DNA from: Adineta vaga | Lineage: Eukaryota; Rotifera | Length of the DNA: 64,000 bases | Reading direction: 5' to 3' | Assembly: GCA_021613535.1 (NCBI GenBank) | Contig: CP075493.1 | Coordinates: forward strand, 17,112,001-17,176,000 | Part shown: positions 48,606 to 60,500 of the stretch, piece after piece | How the letters are laid out: each line of letters begins with the position of its first letter | Numbering within the stretch: the first letter of the stretch is position 1 | Made by a program: the position numbers and the translations under genes | Notes under the pieces: model-generated | Seen by the model: only the letters and a program-made list of their open reading frames with translations | Database searches by the model: none | What the model was told of the DNA's origin: nothing

Positions 48606-49460
48606 CAAACTAAATATATGACAAGAGTTTCGTGTAAACTCATTCACAATTGATGTTTTTCATATGAGCTAAGATTTTACTTATTTAATTCATTCACGCA
48701 TCTTTTCGTAAGGTTATTTCTTAACTTTTTCCTTTACCTTTCTAATTGAATCTAACCTATTCAAGTGCATTTTAGACCGAATCTGAATATTCGCAGCTCT
48801 TGTTTATTCAAATAATTCTTAATATTAATTTCTAAAACTAGATCTTTGAATCCAGTTACCAAAGTTTTGCTTCGTTTTTATAGGTAGAAAAAAATACCCT
48901 AAAAGGTTTTTTGTTTTTAACGGTAGTTTTACTATCCATATCTTTCGAAAATAGCCTATCGAATGTTTTTAATCTATATATTTCCTACAATTTCATAAGT
49001 TCTACCTCATTATATCAAAATAAGGAGACGAAAACATTACAACTTTCGAAATGCATTCGATTTCTCATCAATCCAGAAACCTCGAAATCGTGATTCATGC
49101 TCATAGCTTTACACTTTAATATTTGATGCTGGTTAGATAAATTCAAAAATAATATATTCAATCGTTATTGTTTTTGGAATCAAAGTGAACTTATGACGAA
49201 ATAGACAAGAAATAACTTTATGAACGCTACAACTAATCTATAGTAAAATAAACCTATGCGTACTTTTATTTTCTAATCAATTCTCTCTAACACGGATGTA
49301 CGAACATCGTTCATCTTTAAAAAAACGAATTATTTTTTTCTACATTGTAGTTCAGAAAACCTATTCCGCTTTTTTCTTTTGACTTATGTTCTAACCTTCT
49401 ACAACAAATAATTAGTTTCTTTCTCTATTTCAAAAAGAAAGTTTTTTGAAATAATATATA
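48606..49460. other. Intergenic, no gene recognised
   Basis: AT-rich. Short frames only, no RNA gene or repeat of note. Confidence 0.4.
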
Positions 49461-50192
49461 CAGTAAAGTGCAAAAGTTTTTGCCCTCAATGTTGCACATT
49501 CCTCTCTGCATGTATATGTCAGCTGTATTAATAAATTATACTCATAGACAGGGCTTAGTTCAAGCTTCAAAACTAGCAGAAAAATTATTCCATTAAATTT
49601 CTCTTTGAGTAGCCCACACCCAAATACCCAGTTTCTACCGACTTGATAAAATAATTTAGGATAATCCAGCTAGTTTTCTCACGCATCTCACGAGAAAATT
49701 TGCCGAAATTACACAGTTCTGATCGTTTTTCTTCTAAACACAAGGTTTTATGACGGATTAGACGATTTTTAGCGAATTAACATCAATTTCGTGGAATGTC
49801 AATTTGACGACTTTGTCCTTTTTTTAGGTTAATGTACTTTTTCATTCCTCTAAACCTCGTCGTTCGTCATCATTTTCAGTCATTTGAAGAAATATTTATA
49901 CAGTTCGGACGTAAAGCTTTCTGCATATAGTCTTTTTGACAAGATTTTCACGGTCAATCATATCAATACTGTAAATGAGATTTTTCGTCGATTTTTGATG
50001 AAGAGAGGTTTCATCTTGAATACTTTGTCTCTCTAGCCGAAGGCTATTTTCAATGATTTTTCTTGTAAATAGATACACTTTGATATGATCTTACTTTTGA
50101 TAAAGTTGTTTAAAAAAACCTAAGAAGACTGCTCGAGATCTGATTTCAGAAGGGTGGTCCATACAAGGGGCAAGGACTTTTGCACTCTACTG
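49461..50192. mobile_element. Non-autonomous Tc1/mariner element
   Basis: Imperfect inverted ends CAGTA(A/G)AGTGCAAAAGT of Tc1 style, next to TA on each side (49459-49460 and 50193-50194). 732 bases without a transposase frame. Confidence 0.75.
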
Positions 50193-50896
50193 TATATGTA
50201 TATACCTAAGAGTGAGGGTATGAGTGTGGGATAAATACGAATAGGAATATTTCTTCTAGTTTTACAACTATAGTTATATCTACCTTTAACAAAAGGTTTG
50301 TCAAGAATGATTATTTTTAAAGTATTCGACACTTGTACAGGAAAGTTATATAACTTTTCTCAAGAAAAGGGAGACATTTCCTTATTCTTTGGCTACCATA
50401 ACTTTTGTGCGACAGAATATATGAGAAGACTCACCAATTGTTCTTAGTATTGCAACTTCAACTAAACTTGTAATGCTACCAAATATCAATACTACAAACT
50501 GTATCGGTAATACCTTATTAAGAATGAAATGCAAAAACTTCTTGATTTATCTATATTAGTTATTGTAATTTATTTTGTTGTTTCAGATTGTGTTGCACAC
50601 TATTCAGCCTTTTATCACATAATCCGACGTTTTCTTTTTCAAAATCGTAGTCAATTCGCTTTTTTATGGTAAGTTATATGAAGAATCCTTTCATACTAAA
50701 ATACGTTACAATATATTGAGGGTATGAGAAATTAGTGAACGTGATAACAAAATCTAAAGATAATTTGTGTATAGTAATTATATGTTTTCAACGAAAGTAA
50801 AACCTACACTTTATAAATACTAGATTCAAGTTATAGGTTCCTTAGAAAAATAATATTTATCTAATTTTATGATATATCAATCTATGTATTTCATAG
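50193..50896. other. Intergenic; possible upstream exon
   Basis: Short G-rich tract GAGTGAGGGTATGAGTGTGGG near 50211. From 50587 (after TTTCAG) to 50669 (before GTAAGT) a short open segment looks exon-like (CVAHYSAFYHIIRRF), but joining it to the next frame gives a stop, so I do not include it in a gene. Confidence 0.35.
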
Positions 50897-51487
50897 ACCC
50901 TTCAGGAAAATCTTCAATTGGGCGATTCCTGTCCAACAGATGTGAATGATGCTGAACCCGTTGGGATCGTTTACGATCCTAGCGCAAGTATAAATCAGAC
51001 ACGAGATTTGTATCCATTTGAATCAGTCATCGAAGTTCATAATGTCGAGATAAACTACTTAAGTCGAATACAGATGCCTAATGAAGTATTTGTGACTACA
51101 GCTCTATTCAAAGAATCAGATGCGGATAATGTGAAAGTCTTTGTTGAGACTTACCTACATAATAATCAAGCTGTTCTATTTTATTACTTAATATTTACTG
51201 ATGGACAACAGTATGATAATCTTTGGCCAAATATTTATTCTCCAAAACTTGTATGGTGTTGTTCAATCACAGATAATAATGTATGGGCGCTTCGAGAAGC
51301 CTGCGCAAAAGCGAATAGTCTAACCATTGAGTATTGCGGTCGACGTACGCGACAATTCAACAGAGCAGGTCAAATAAATAGATCCCATAGATATACTGAA
51401 AAGAAACTTCGTCTGGTTCGTCTTCAACGCATCTATACAGAAGAATTAGAAAAAAGTATGGAGTTGGATCGTAAACCAAATATATAA
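50897..51487 (+). CDS. Hypothetical protein, probable last exon
   Basis: Open from a splice-acceptor-like CATAG to TAA, about 196 residues (TLQENLQLGDSCPTD...). The middle has hydrophobic beta-like segments (AVLFYYLIFTDG) and the C-terminus is very basic (RLVRLQRIYTEELEKS). The length and lack of frame breaks suggest a real exon. I recognise no family and no initiating ATG, so the 5' exons are either upstream with an unresolved join or lost. Confidence 0.4.
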   Translation, partial: TLQENLQLGDSCPTDVNDAEPVGIVYDPSASINQTRDLYPFESVIEVHNVEINYLSRIQMPNEVFVTTALFKESDADNVKVFVETYLHNNQAVLFYYLIFTDGQQYDNLWPNIYSPKLVWCCSITDNNVWALREACAKANSLTIEYCGRRTRQFNRAGQINRSHRYTEKKLRLVRLQRIYTEELEKSMELDRKPNI

Positions 51488-52375
51488 TATCAATTCAATT
51501 ATTATTTTTACAGACACTGTTGTAGTTGATTTTCCATTGAATTTTGAATTTTTTGATCAAACTTCAAAATTGATAGAATCAAAATCTATAGAAACACCAA
51601 AAGTGAACTTAAGCGTGTATCCTTGTTACAATTTTGATCTGATTCAATACGTCTTTTATTCGTAGTTACAATAATATTATTTCCAAATGAGTATAGTGAC
51701 TCTTGAAGGTGTGGATGAGATAGTTAGTCTTTAATATCCACACCAACTTTCTCGATAGCTGAGGGACCAAAATCAAAGCTATCTAAAGAAATTTTTTAAA
51801 TCAAGATCATAATATGTCATGGTGAGTATGTTCCTTCTCTCGCTCATTCTAAATTAAAATATGAGAAAAGAACAGTTTGTTATAAAGATGAGGAATATAA
51901 AAATCAACTCAATAAAATTGTCGAATTCTGCTAGAATTTTCTTGAAATCGTCTGGTCACTTGTTTGACTTATCTGGATCCAGCCTAGTCAAACTATCTCG
52001 CGATTGGTGAAGAAATGATAATTTTTTATATAACCAACGATGATTTTTATTCATTTATATTTTCGTTCTTGATACGTGGATATTTGGGGCGACGATCAGG
52101 GTGTCGATGTAGCTACTAATACAATACTTACATCTGTAAAATGCACTGGTAGTTTATGTTACGACATGAATTCAAAATATGAAATATTAGCTAAATTTGA
52201 TTCCAATAACATAACACGAAATGGTTGACTAATTCTATAATCTTTGATTATATGTCATTTTAATAATTATCTTTACAATTAGGAATCTTCAGAGACCTCG
52301 TATATATCAAAAATGTCAATAGCGACATTTATTTCAGTTGGTTGTATACTTACAAATTCAACAGGATCTGAAATT
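51488..52375. other. Intergenic with a minimal fold-back
   Basis: About 51710-51752 a short GGTGTGGATGAGA...ATCCACACC inverted pair recalls the fold-back modules. At 52313 a short frame (MSIATFISVGCILTNSTGSE) resembles a signal-peptide exon that runs straight into TGTGGG repeats; this is suggestive only. Confidence 0.35.
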
Positions 52376-52618
52376 GAGGGTGTGGGTGTGGGTGTGGGTG
52401 TGGTGTGGGTGTGGGTTGTGGGTGTGGGTGTGGATGTGGGTGTGGGTGTGGATGTGGGTGTGGGTGTGGGTGTGGGTGTGGGTGGGTGTCGGTGTCGGTG
52501 TGGATGTGGGTGTGGGTGTGGGTGTGGGTGGGTGTCGGTGTGGATGTTTCTTTAACGTGTGACAGGCACACCCACGCCGACACCGACACGCACACCCCTA
52601 CCCCCACCCACACCCACA
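52376..52618. repeat. TGTGGG fold-back module 4
   Basis: Starts GAGGGTGTGGGTG, a G-arm of about 165 bases with GGTGTGGATG variants. The spacer is TTTCTTTAACGTGTGACAGG, followed by a C-arm of about 50 bases. The same spacer occurs in module 5, two kilobases away. Confidence 0.9.
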
Positions 52619-52870
52619 AGATTTGGGGGTTTTAGCGTGTTTTACAAATACCCATACATGACAGATGCCCCCATTTGAATTGACGCTCGTGTTGATGAAT
52701 AATCCTTCAACTATCGAACGAAGTACGTAATTGATTCTTTATTTGCCTAGATAAGAGAGGCTGATCCAAGATTGATATTCGTTTTATTTCATATAAATAT
52801 TGACAAACGTTTTATGCAACTCAGTAATTCAGATACGAACAGTTTGTTATTTTCTTTAATGCTAGAGAAC

Positions 52871-53767
52871 ATGAATATTTTGTGTCTGTTCGTTTTGACG
52901 ACAATTGGAGTTAGAATTGATGCGAATGTCAATGTGAAAGTAATGATAAAACAACCGTTTCCAGCCGAATTTCAATCACTCGAATCGGCGATTCATAATC
53001 ATATCACGACAGCGATTCAAGATTGGAGTAGCCATTTCGAAACTGCGCCCTGTACACTCGACGTCGAGTTCAGTCTTCAAAATTGGGCAAATCGAGGTGG
53101 TGGCCGTAGCTTTGCTTCAGTTAATTTTGAGAACCAAGATTTACCCGGAAAAATAATTTTGGACCAAGGAGCATCCTACGAAATGCGGACAGGAATCGAT
53201 CCAAATGGGGAAGGAACACCCGACATCGAGATTTTCTTTGATCCAATATATTTTCGTACTTTATGGTTTGATCCCGATCCGACAATGCGTACAGCCACGA
53301 TGCCCAACCAAAATGAAGGAAAATTGGACGCGTATTCTGTTATACTTCATGAACTTGGTCATGCTTTGGGCTTCAATGGATTTCTTAGTCAAACTACAGG
53401 TCAAATGACAGGAAATTATTTATCAGTTTACGATCGATGGGTAAATTTTGATGGAAGAAATTTTTTCTTCAACGGACCCAACACTTTGACATTCTACGGA
53501 CGACCCGTAATATTAGCTCATACAAAAAACGGTTATCATCATGTTGGTGAATTTGAAGATATGACTGATCCAAATTTGGCCCAGGATTTGATGAATGGAT
53601 TTGCCCTCGAGTACAGTCATCGATATTATATTTCTTTACTAGACGTTGCAATCTTGCTCGATTGTGGAATGACTTTGCAAAATACTAATCGTCAAAACGT
53701 TTTCAAAAAAAATCATGGTAACATCAATGATAAGATGATGAATTTACCAGAACCTCCAGCGATATAG
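52871..53767 (+). CDS. Secreted zinc metalloprotease, intronless
   Basis: 298 residues from the ATG at 52871, which gives a convincing signal peptide (MNILCLFVLTTIGVRIDA); an upstream in-frame start would place extra residues before it. The zinc-binding motif is HELGHALGFNGF (HExxHxxGxxG, metzincin-like), about residue 157. The later DLMNGFALEYSH could contain the Met-turn region. N-terminal half beta-rich (PCTLDVEFSLQNWANRGGG). It resembles bacterial extracellular metalloproteases more than animal astacins or matrixins. The intronless single frame and secretion suggest horizontal acquisition (inference). No disabling change, stop TAG. Flanked by TGTGGG modules on both sides. Confidence 0.78.
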   Translation: MNILCLFVLTTIGVRIDANVNVKVMIKQPFPAEFQSLESAIHNHITTAIQDWSSHFETAPCTLDVEFSLQNWANRGGGRSFASVNFENQDLPGKIILDQGASYEMRTGIDPNGEGTPDIEIFFDPIYFRTLWFDPDPTMRTATMPNQNEGKLDAYSVILHELGHALGFNGFLSQTTGQMTGNYLSVYDRWVNFDGRNFFFNGPNTLTFYGRPVILAHTKNGYHHVGEFEDMTDPNLAQDLMNGFALEYSHRYYISLLDVAILLDCGMTLQNTNRQNVFKKNHGNINDKMMNLPEPPAI

Positions 53768-54559
53768 TTCATCATTATTAATTTACTGACTTCGAGAAGA
53801 TAGAAACGAAATAAATTATGTATTTCGTTCTCTATAGTGAGTGCAGAAGAGAATCAAACGTTTATCTTAATACTTCCATAGAGAGGATTCTATCTCATTA
53901 AATAAAGATTGATCAGACAATAAATAGTTCACACGTATAACACTATAATATACCAAATTCTTACTGAATCGTTGTTTGCTGAGATGAAACAAGTAGCGTT
54001 CATTCTTATTACTCGTTGATCCTTTTGTGAAACACGATTTGAAAGAAGTGTTTCACAGACATGACAGGCCTATTCAATTGATATTTAATTCCAATTTAAT
54101 TACTATTGAATCCTTTAAATACCAGCGAGGTGTATAAGCCCCACCTTTTTCAAATTTGATAAAATTTAAATAACTCAGGAAAACGAAATAATATCAACGT
54201 ACCGTTTTCGTTACGGCATACAAGACAGTTCGATACATATATTTGGACGATGTTCATCACTTAAAGATGAAATAATTAGTGTAAGTGATGATAGAAAATC
54301 ATATGTGATCTTAATGACAATAAGTAACGCTCGTCGAGGGCAACTCGCTTTACCCTTGACTGAATTTATTCCTTAGTCTAACCGAGACAGATGCTCGTGA
54401 AAGTTGTCGATTATATTCGTATGAACAAGTCAAACATAAATGACTCGCATTCACAGTAATTCATATGAGCAGTATGCAATTACATTAGATCAAGAAAACA
54501 GTTTTGAGATGCGGACTACGATTACGACAGATATCGTTTCTTACAGCAGAAGGTGTTGG
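53768..54559. other. Intergenic, no gene recognised
   Basis: No supported feature between the metalloprotease and the next fold-back. Confidence 0.4.
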
Positions 54560-54630
54560 CGGGTGTGGGTGTGGGTGTGGGTGTGAATGTTTCTTTAACG
54601 TGTGACAGGCACAACCACACCCACACCCTC
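54560..54630. repeat. TGTGGG fold-back module 5
   Basis: Short G-arm (CGGGTGTGGGTGTGGG), spacer TTTCTTTAACGTGTGACAGG, C-arm ending CCACACCCTC. It terminates the minus-strand receptor fragment on its right. Confidence 0.88.
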
Positions 54631-55566
54631 AAGTGTTTCGTCAACTTCGATATAATTATGTAAATCAAACGGTTTCACATATTGTATTCACTGTTGAGTC
54701 CGAAATTAGGGGATTTATAAATCGATTTATTTATATTGATTTATAAATCATAAATTTTTGAACCGAAAATTTAAAATAGTTATAAATATTTTTGGTATTT
54801 ATAAATCGAGCCTATTTATAAATCTTTGAACCATTTATAAATGCTCGAATAATTTATAAATAATGTACTCATTTATAAATCCATTCCATTTATAAATGTA
54901 TTTGTAGTTTATAAATATTTGAACGATTTATAAATGCTTACTCGATTTATAAATCTAGCTTATTTATAAATGAATACTTTGTAAATAAATGCGAGTATGT
55001 TATGTAAGTCAATATCAGTAAAAAAACATCCTGATGCTGGAATACGATTTTACCAAATGTAAAAATATTATTGTCATGAATTTATAGTAGACATATAGAG
55101 AACTTTGGATTTCTAAACTCATTAAATTATCAATCTCGACGCCATTTATAAATTTCGACCCGGTTTATAAACGTCCTAAACTTTTACGATTTTTGTTAAA
55201 TTTAAATTTTTGTCAAAATAGTTTCGGACTCAACAGTGATTGTATTGAATAAGCAATAAAAAGTAATATTCTTCCAACTATAGAAATAAGTGAATAAATA
55301 ATTAGATAAATACCAATATTCGTAGAACGTATCCGTTTGCTACGTATGCATATTTTTAAGGTCAAACCATTGTTCAATAAGGATAAAAATGTAAGAATTA
55401 AAGAAATGATGAAGCTATCATGGTTTAGATAGAATTGTACTTGTTGTTTTCTTGGAATTAATTCCAAACAATTAAAACCTTGATAACAAGGATTGCATTG
55501 ACAATAAGATTGATTTAAAGCCTCATTCCATATCAATTGGCCATTATTCGAACAGTTAATCAACAT
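54631..55566 (-). pseudogene. EGF/7TM receptor fragment, interrupted by a MITE and cut by a TGTGGG module
   Basis: From 55566 the frame encodes an EGF-like end (CQCNPCYQGFNC), then hydrophobic segments (FIISLILTFLSLLNNGLTL; GIYLIIYSLISIVGRILLFI) resembling the first two helices of the 7TM region in the 13.2 kb gene. A MITE breaks it at 55238. Removing the MITE and one target copy restores reading through to SIQYVKPFDLHNY and on to the TGTGGG module at 54630, where the gene ends. The rest of the 7TM region and all upstream modules are absent. Confidence 0.65.
54689..55238. mobile_element. hAT MITE with TTTATAAA arrays
   Basis: Inverted ends CACTGTTGAGTCCGAAA, flanked by identical ATTGTATT (54681-54688 and 55239-55246). 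Roughly twenty copies of TTTATAAA/ATTTATAAAT fill the left 280 bases and part of the right end. 550 bases, non-coding. Confidence 0.95.
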
Positions 55567-55800
55567 TTTACGTCGAAGATTACTCAGTTTAACTTACTGT
55601 CACTAAGTTTTTTTTCAAATTTATGTGTCTTATCAGATATAAAAAAAGAAAAAAAGAAAGTGATAAGAATTTTTTTCTTTTTTTCCAACCTTACGACATT
55701 AACATCAATCCTACACATAAATGTTTTTCTTTTTTTCGGTTTTTATTTGTGGAAGAATGGAAATAAAACCATCAGTATCAGTAATTGAATCGTTTTTTAG

Positions 55801-56694
55801 ATTTAGATATGAACAATCAATGTTATATCAATTGTCCTGTATTAAATACTGTTTATGGATGGCATTTAAATGATGAATATAATTCAGCTTTGAAAAAAGC
55901 AGAACGTTTTCGTTTATATTATAAAGAATTATACAGAGAAAGACATTGGTTAATCAAATTTTTTTTTTCGATCAAATACGACGATTAAAGATTCAATTTA
56001 TGCCTTTAAAAAAGGTTATTTAGATTATATTGACAAATCGGAAGATAGCAATATATGGAAAGAAATTTTGAATAAGCTTAAGTTTGCCAGTGAAAACGAA
56101 GATTCAGAGTCCGTTGTTTTTGCTTATACTTGTTCACAAAAGTTTGGTGAAATAATCAAAAAGGATATGGCAAGAAATACTTTTCATGAATTTACTCTTT
56201 ATTGCACATCACTCAATTGCACTGTCTTAGCATGTACACAAGATGGTATTCAAGCATTTCTTGCTATAATGTTTCATCAAAGTTTGAATAAATTCGTATG
56301 TAAAGGTCATTTCACTGTATATCGTGGTGCGGTTATTGATGATCTAAAACTATTGGAAGGATATAAAAATGGTTCTATAATTATAACGACGACATTTTTG
56401 TCAACGTCAACAGAACAAAATGTTTCAAATATATTTAAAGATAGAAATTCCAATAATCCAAATGAAATATCGGTTTCATGTACGTATCTTCTTCATAATC
56501 ATCGACGTACAGCTCTTAACATATCAAGTATATCAGCATTTAGTAGCGAAGGAGAAATATTAATTTATCCATATGTTCCCTTTCGAATCATTTCATTTGA
56601 AAAACATCTAGAGCAAAAACAAATTAACGCGGTTTTAGAAGAAATTGATGATGTGGAAAACAAACAACAGTGCTGCTCTATTTGTTTAAACTGA
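55801..56694 (+). CDS. Mono-ADP-ribosyltransferase, single domain, with a homopolymer frameshift
   Basis: Begins after an acceptor-like TTTTTTAG with ATG in DLDMNNQCYI; an upstream exon is possible. The first 60 codons stop after a run of ten T's (55969-55978). With nine T's the frame continues seamlessly (RSNTTIKDSIYAFKKGYLDY) into the ART domain, so there is a one-base insertion or a sequencing error. The ART set R-S-ExE is intact: VYRGAVIDD, FLSTSTEQN and SSEGEILIYP. No TPR repeats follow; the tail is ENKQQCCSICLN, then TGA. Function by family: NAD+-dependent arginine ADP-ribosylation. Shorter than the ART-TPR protein at 24.7 kb and only distantly similar. Confidence 0.65.
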
Positions 56695-56880
56695 ACAATT
56701 CACGTTTTGTTTTATACTGAAATATATCGTTGTGATTTTTAGAATAAAATCACAAAAATTTGATTAAATTTTTAATAAATTTTAATCCATTTAAAAATAA
56801 TTTATTAATTTTCCTAGAAATCATCAAATTTCTAATTTTGATAATTGTTTCTGCGTGAGTAATATGCTTGAATTATAAAT

Positions 56881-56944
56881 GGGTGGGTGTTGGTATGAAG
56901 AGCATGTCTTTTTCTTACCAACATTCACACCCACATCCACCCCA
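56881..56944. repeat. TGTGGG fold-back module 6 (small, degenerate)
   Basis: GGGTGGGTGTTGGT pairs with the inverse ACCAACATTCACACCC around a spacer containing AAGAGCATGTC. Confidence 0.7.
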
Positions 56945-57166
56945 TTTCAATCACAGAGTTCAATTTTGGTTGATATCTCTTCTCTATATCAAAACTCGTC
57001 AATTGAGTTTAATATTAAATACGAAGCAACTTTATTGATTAATCTTTCTTCTATGTTGCTTTTCATATCTAAATACATTTGTATATGAATTTATTCAAGA
57101 TCTATATCATATGTTTTGAATAAATGAATCACATTGAGATGAGAAGATTAATCTTTTATTGAACAA

Positions 57167-57211
57167 AGGTGTGGGGGGTAAGTGTTCGTGTCTTTCTCTC
57201 ACCCACACCCT
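57167..57211. repeat. TGTGGG fold-back module 7 (small)
   Basis: AGGTGTGGGGGGT opposite ACCCACACCCT around a roughly 20-base spacer. Confidence 0.65.
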
Positions 57212-57523
57212 TTCGAAAAGCAATAGTCTCGAAGACTCTCGGTAAGATATCCATCTCATATCCTTTACCTTTCAAAAAACTTTTCTTTCGAATTTTATCT
57301 ATATCTTATGACTAATAATTGACACTTTCATGTTTTCAACGTAATTTTATCTTTGTCATTCGTTGGATTTTTCTCAGCAAATATCTTACGAAATCCTACG
57401 TATATGTTGTACATTACATATCAATAAGAGTATATTATCGTGACATATCTGTGTAATCAAAATGTTAAAAAATATTAACTTTACAAAAGAGATTCTATCA
57501 TTGCTCATTGCTGGTAAAAAACA

Positions 57524-60500
57524 ATGATGATGATGAATGTGAGTATTACGATTGTATATAAAAAATATTATTTATAAAATAATAAATTATAGACTAATCA
57601 TTCTTATCTCTATTATGATCCAAATTCAATTTCAAATTTTAATCGATTTCATCTGAATCATACACATTTTGATTTGAATGTCGATTTTGATAGTCATATT
57701 CTACATGGTTATGTTCAATTAGATATTGTTCGTCTCAATCAAAAACAATGTGAATATTCATCAACTATAAAAAACAATGATGAAATACCTCATAATCTTG
57801 ATGGAAAACTTGTTCTTGATGCTTATCAATTAAATATAGAAAAAATCATATATAAAACATCATTACTTCCATTTAAAATCAATACCAAATCTAATTCATT
57901 AATTATCGATATAAAACAAATTCCAAAGGACATTATTTCTATTTCTATTTTGATTTATTATTCAACATCATCTAATCAATCAAAAGCATTACAATGGATG
58001 TCAAAAGAACAAACCACTGATCGACAATATCCATATATGTGTAGTCAATGTCAAGCAATTCATGCACGATCATTATATCCTTGTCAAGATACATCCGGTG
58101 TGAAAAGTATATATACAGCTAAAATTATTTGTCCTAAACCATTAATAGCAGTAGGTTCGATATATTATCATTCTTTCCAATGATATTGATAAATTTAGTT
58201 AATGAGTGCATTTCAAACCAAACATGATGTAGATACAAATACATTTTATTTTGAGCAAACAATTGTTGTTCCATCTTATTTAATCGCAATTGCTGTTGGT
58301 CATTTCGTTTCATATGATTTACGAGTATATGTAGTGAAGCAAGTTGTTGTGAACGATGTAAATATGAATTTGAAGAGACTGAACATGTTTTGTCTACTGC
58401 TGAACAACTTCTCGGTGAATATCAATGGAAGCGATATGATTTTCTTGTTCTTCCACTATCATTGACAAGTGTAATTGTACATGAATTAACTCATTCATGG
58501 ACTGGTAGAATATAAAGTTTGAATTGTTTTTATTCTTTATTGCTTTCTAGATAATCTGGTAACAAATGAAAATTGAGAACATTTTTGGTTAAATGAAGAT
58601 TTTACACCATTTATTCAACCAAAATTAATCGGACTTTGAGCTAAAGATAATGGTAAAGCACGACGTTTTCATTCTGCTCAACGATGGCAAGGATGAAAAT
58701 CAGTTCTAATCGATTTTGGCTCAACTAATCCATATACATGTTTAGTTTATCGTTTGAAAAATATCGATCATGATGATGCTTATAATTCTAGTAAGATTTC
58801 ATTTAGTTTTCTTTAATATTATCTTTCTAATATTTAAAACTATTTTAACACAATATTATAAAGGTGCAGCACTTCTCTGGTACGTTGAACATGATATTGT
58901 TTGTTCAGAAATTGATTTTGATCAATTTCTTCGTTCATATATTAAAAAATTTACTTATCAATCTCTCAATACTGATGATTTTATTCAATATTTTGAATCC
59001 TATTTTCCACAGGTAAAAAATAAAGTTGACTGGAATTTATGCTTATATAAACCTGGAATGCCTCCAATCACTATTGATTATTCAATTTACTTCTCAATAA
59101 AAATCCGTCAACAATTACTTGTGATATAATTAGACGAATTGCTAAAAGTTGTCAAATGAATAAATATTCTAATGGTGATATATGTTATCAATGGTATTTA
59201 TTATGTATTCGAGTGAAATATATTGAAGCATTAGATGATATTTTTAAATTTCTTGGACAAAATGGTGAAATGAAGTTTTTAAAACCAATGTATGCTGAAT
59301 TTGAATTATCATGGCCAGAAATGATGATAGAAGTAGAAAAATTCTTTGAAAAACACAAAAAATATATTCATCCACCCATGTAAACATGAAACGCACAATA
59401 GACGCATCTAGTCGCGTTTCGTATTGCAAACCGCATCTAGACGCGGCTAAAATCAAGTTTTGTCGCGTTTAGCCGCGTGTCTATCAAAAAACGCGTTCAA
59501 ACGCGAGTACAAAAATTTTGGTTTTGCGTACAGACGCAACTATATATGTAATCGCATTTCAACGCAGCTTAAAGGAGTTTGAGCCGCGTCTGAACGCGAT
59601 TGGTAACAAAACCGCGTTTGCATGCGGTTTATAAAGACTCTTGAAATGCGTTTAGACGCGATCCATTATGTATTTGCGTCTATACGCAAGTATAATAAAT
59701 TTTCCGACGCATCTGGACGCACTCTTCTTTGCAAACGATATAATGGCGATTCGTGAAGTATGTTGTGCTGCGTTTGCACGCAGTCGCATTTAGAAATGCG
59801 TCACTACGCAACTCAGAGGTATTATCTAAATGCGTTTGGCTGCACATATCTTTGAAAACGCGTCGAGATGCATTTAAAAAATCTTCAGACGCATCTGAAC
59901 GCTATTAAAACACTTTTTAAATGCGTTTCGACGCGGTTTTTCCCTGAATCGCGTTTAAACGCAATTGCTTGGTGCGAATTCGATGCGTTTTTTTCCAAAA
60001 GAATATTTGTAATCTGTCTTATAAGTGATCTAAAATCTTATTTTTTATTTTGGAAGATGTTAAAATATGTAAAATCTTATGTAGAATATATCAATGACAG
60101 TCAAAATCGCGTGAATGAGTTTGAGAGTCTTTGGTAAATTATCCATCTATCTTGGTAAATGAAATATATCAAAGTTATAGCTAAAACTATCGTTCGATGT
60201 ATTTATATGAATCATTTGAGTTCCATTTATTATTTCAATAAGAAGAATTTCTCAAAAATAATTCATCATGATATCTTAGAAACAAATCTGTCTAATATTT
60301 ATTATACAGAATAGAAGATAAAAAGACAGTTTATCTAAAACTGTTAGGCTTATTTAAAAAGATATGAAAAAATATTGAAATTTGTTTTTTGAAGAAACGA
60401 TAGAATCATTTTCGTTGATGTATCTAACTTCTAAATTCAATGATCGACTAGATATCGATTTCAACAAGAATAGATTTCGAGTAAGTATAACTCAGTGGTG

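Larger units (their letters stand above)
56695..57523. other. Intergenic with two small fold-backs
   Basis: Holds the two small fold-backs annotated separately (56881-56944, 57167-57211). No gene seen. Confidence 0.45.

Noticed and set aside
50587-50669. Upstream exon of the hypothetical protein at 50.9 kb
   Set aside because: Splice signals exist but the only open frame creates a TGA at the junction.
54710-54990. CRISPR-like array of TTTATAAA units
   Set aside because: Units are short, spacing is irregular and spacers are not unique; it lies within a hAT MITE with target duplication in a eukaryotic genome.
547-58700. TGA decoded as tryptophan
   Set aside because: TGG is used normally in the same genes and most interrupted genes also carry deletions, frameshifts or TAA stops; decay explains it better than a code change.
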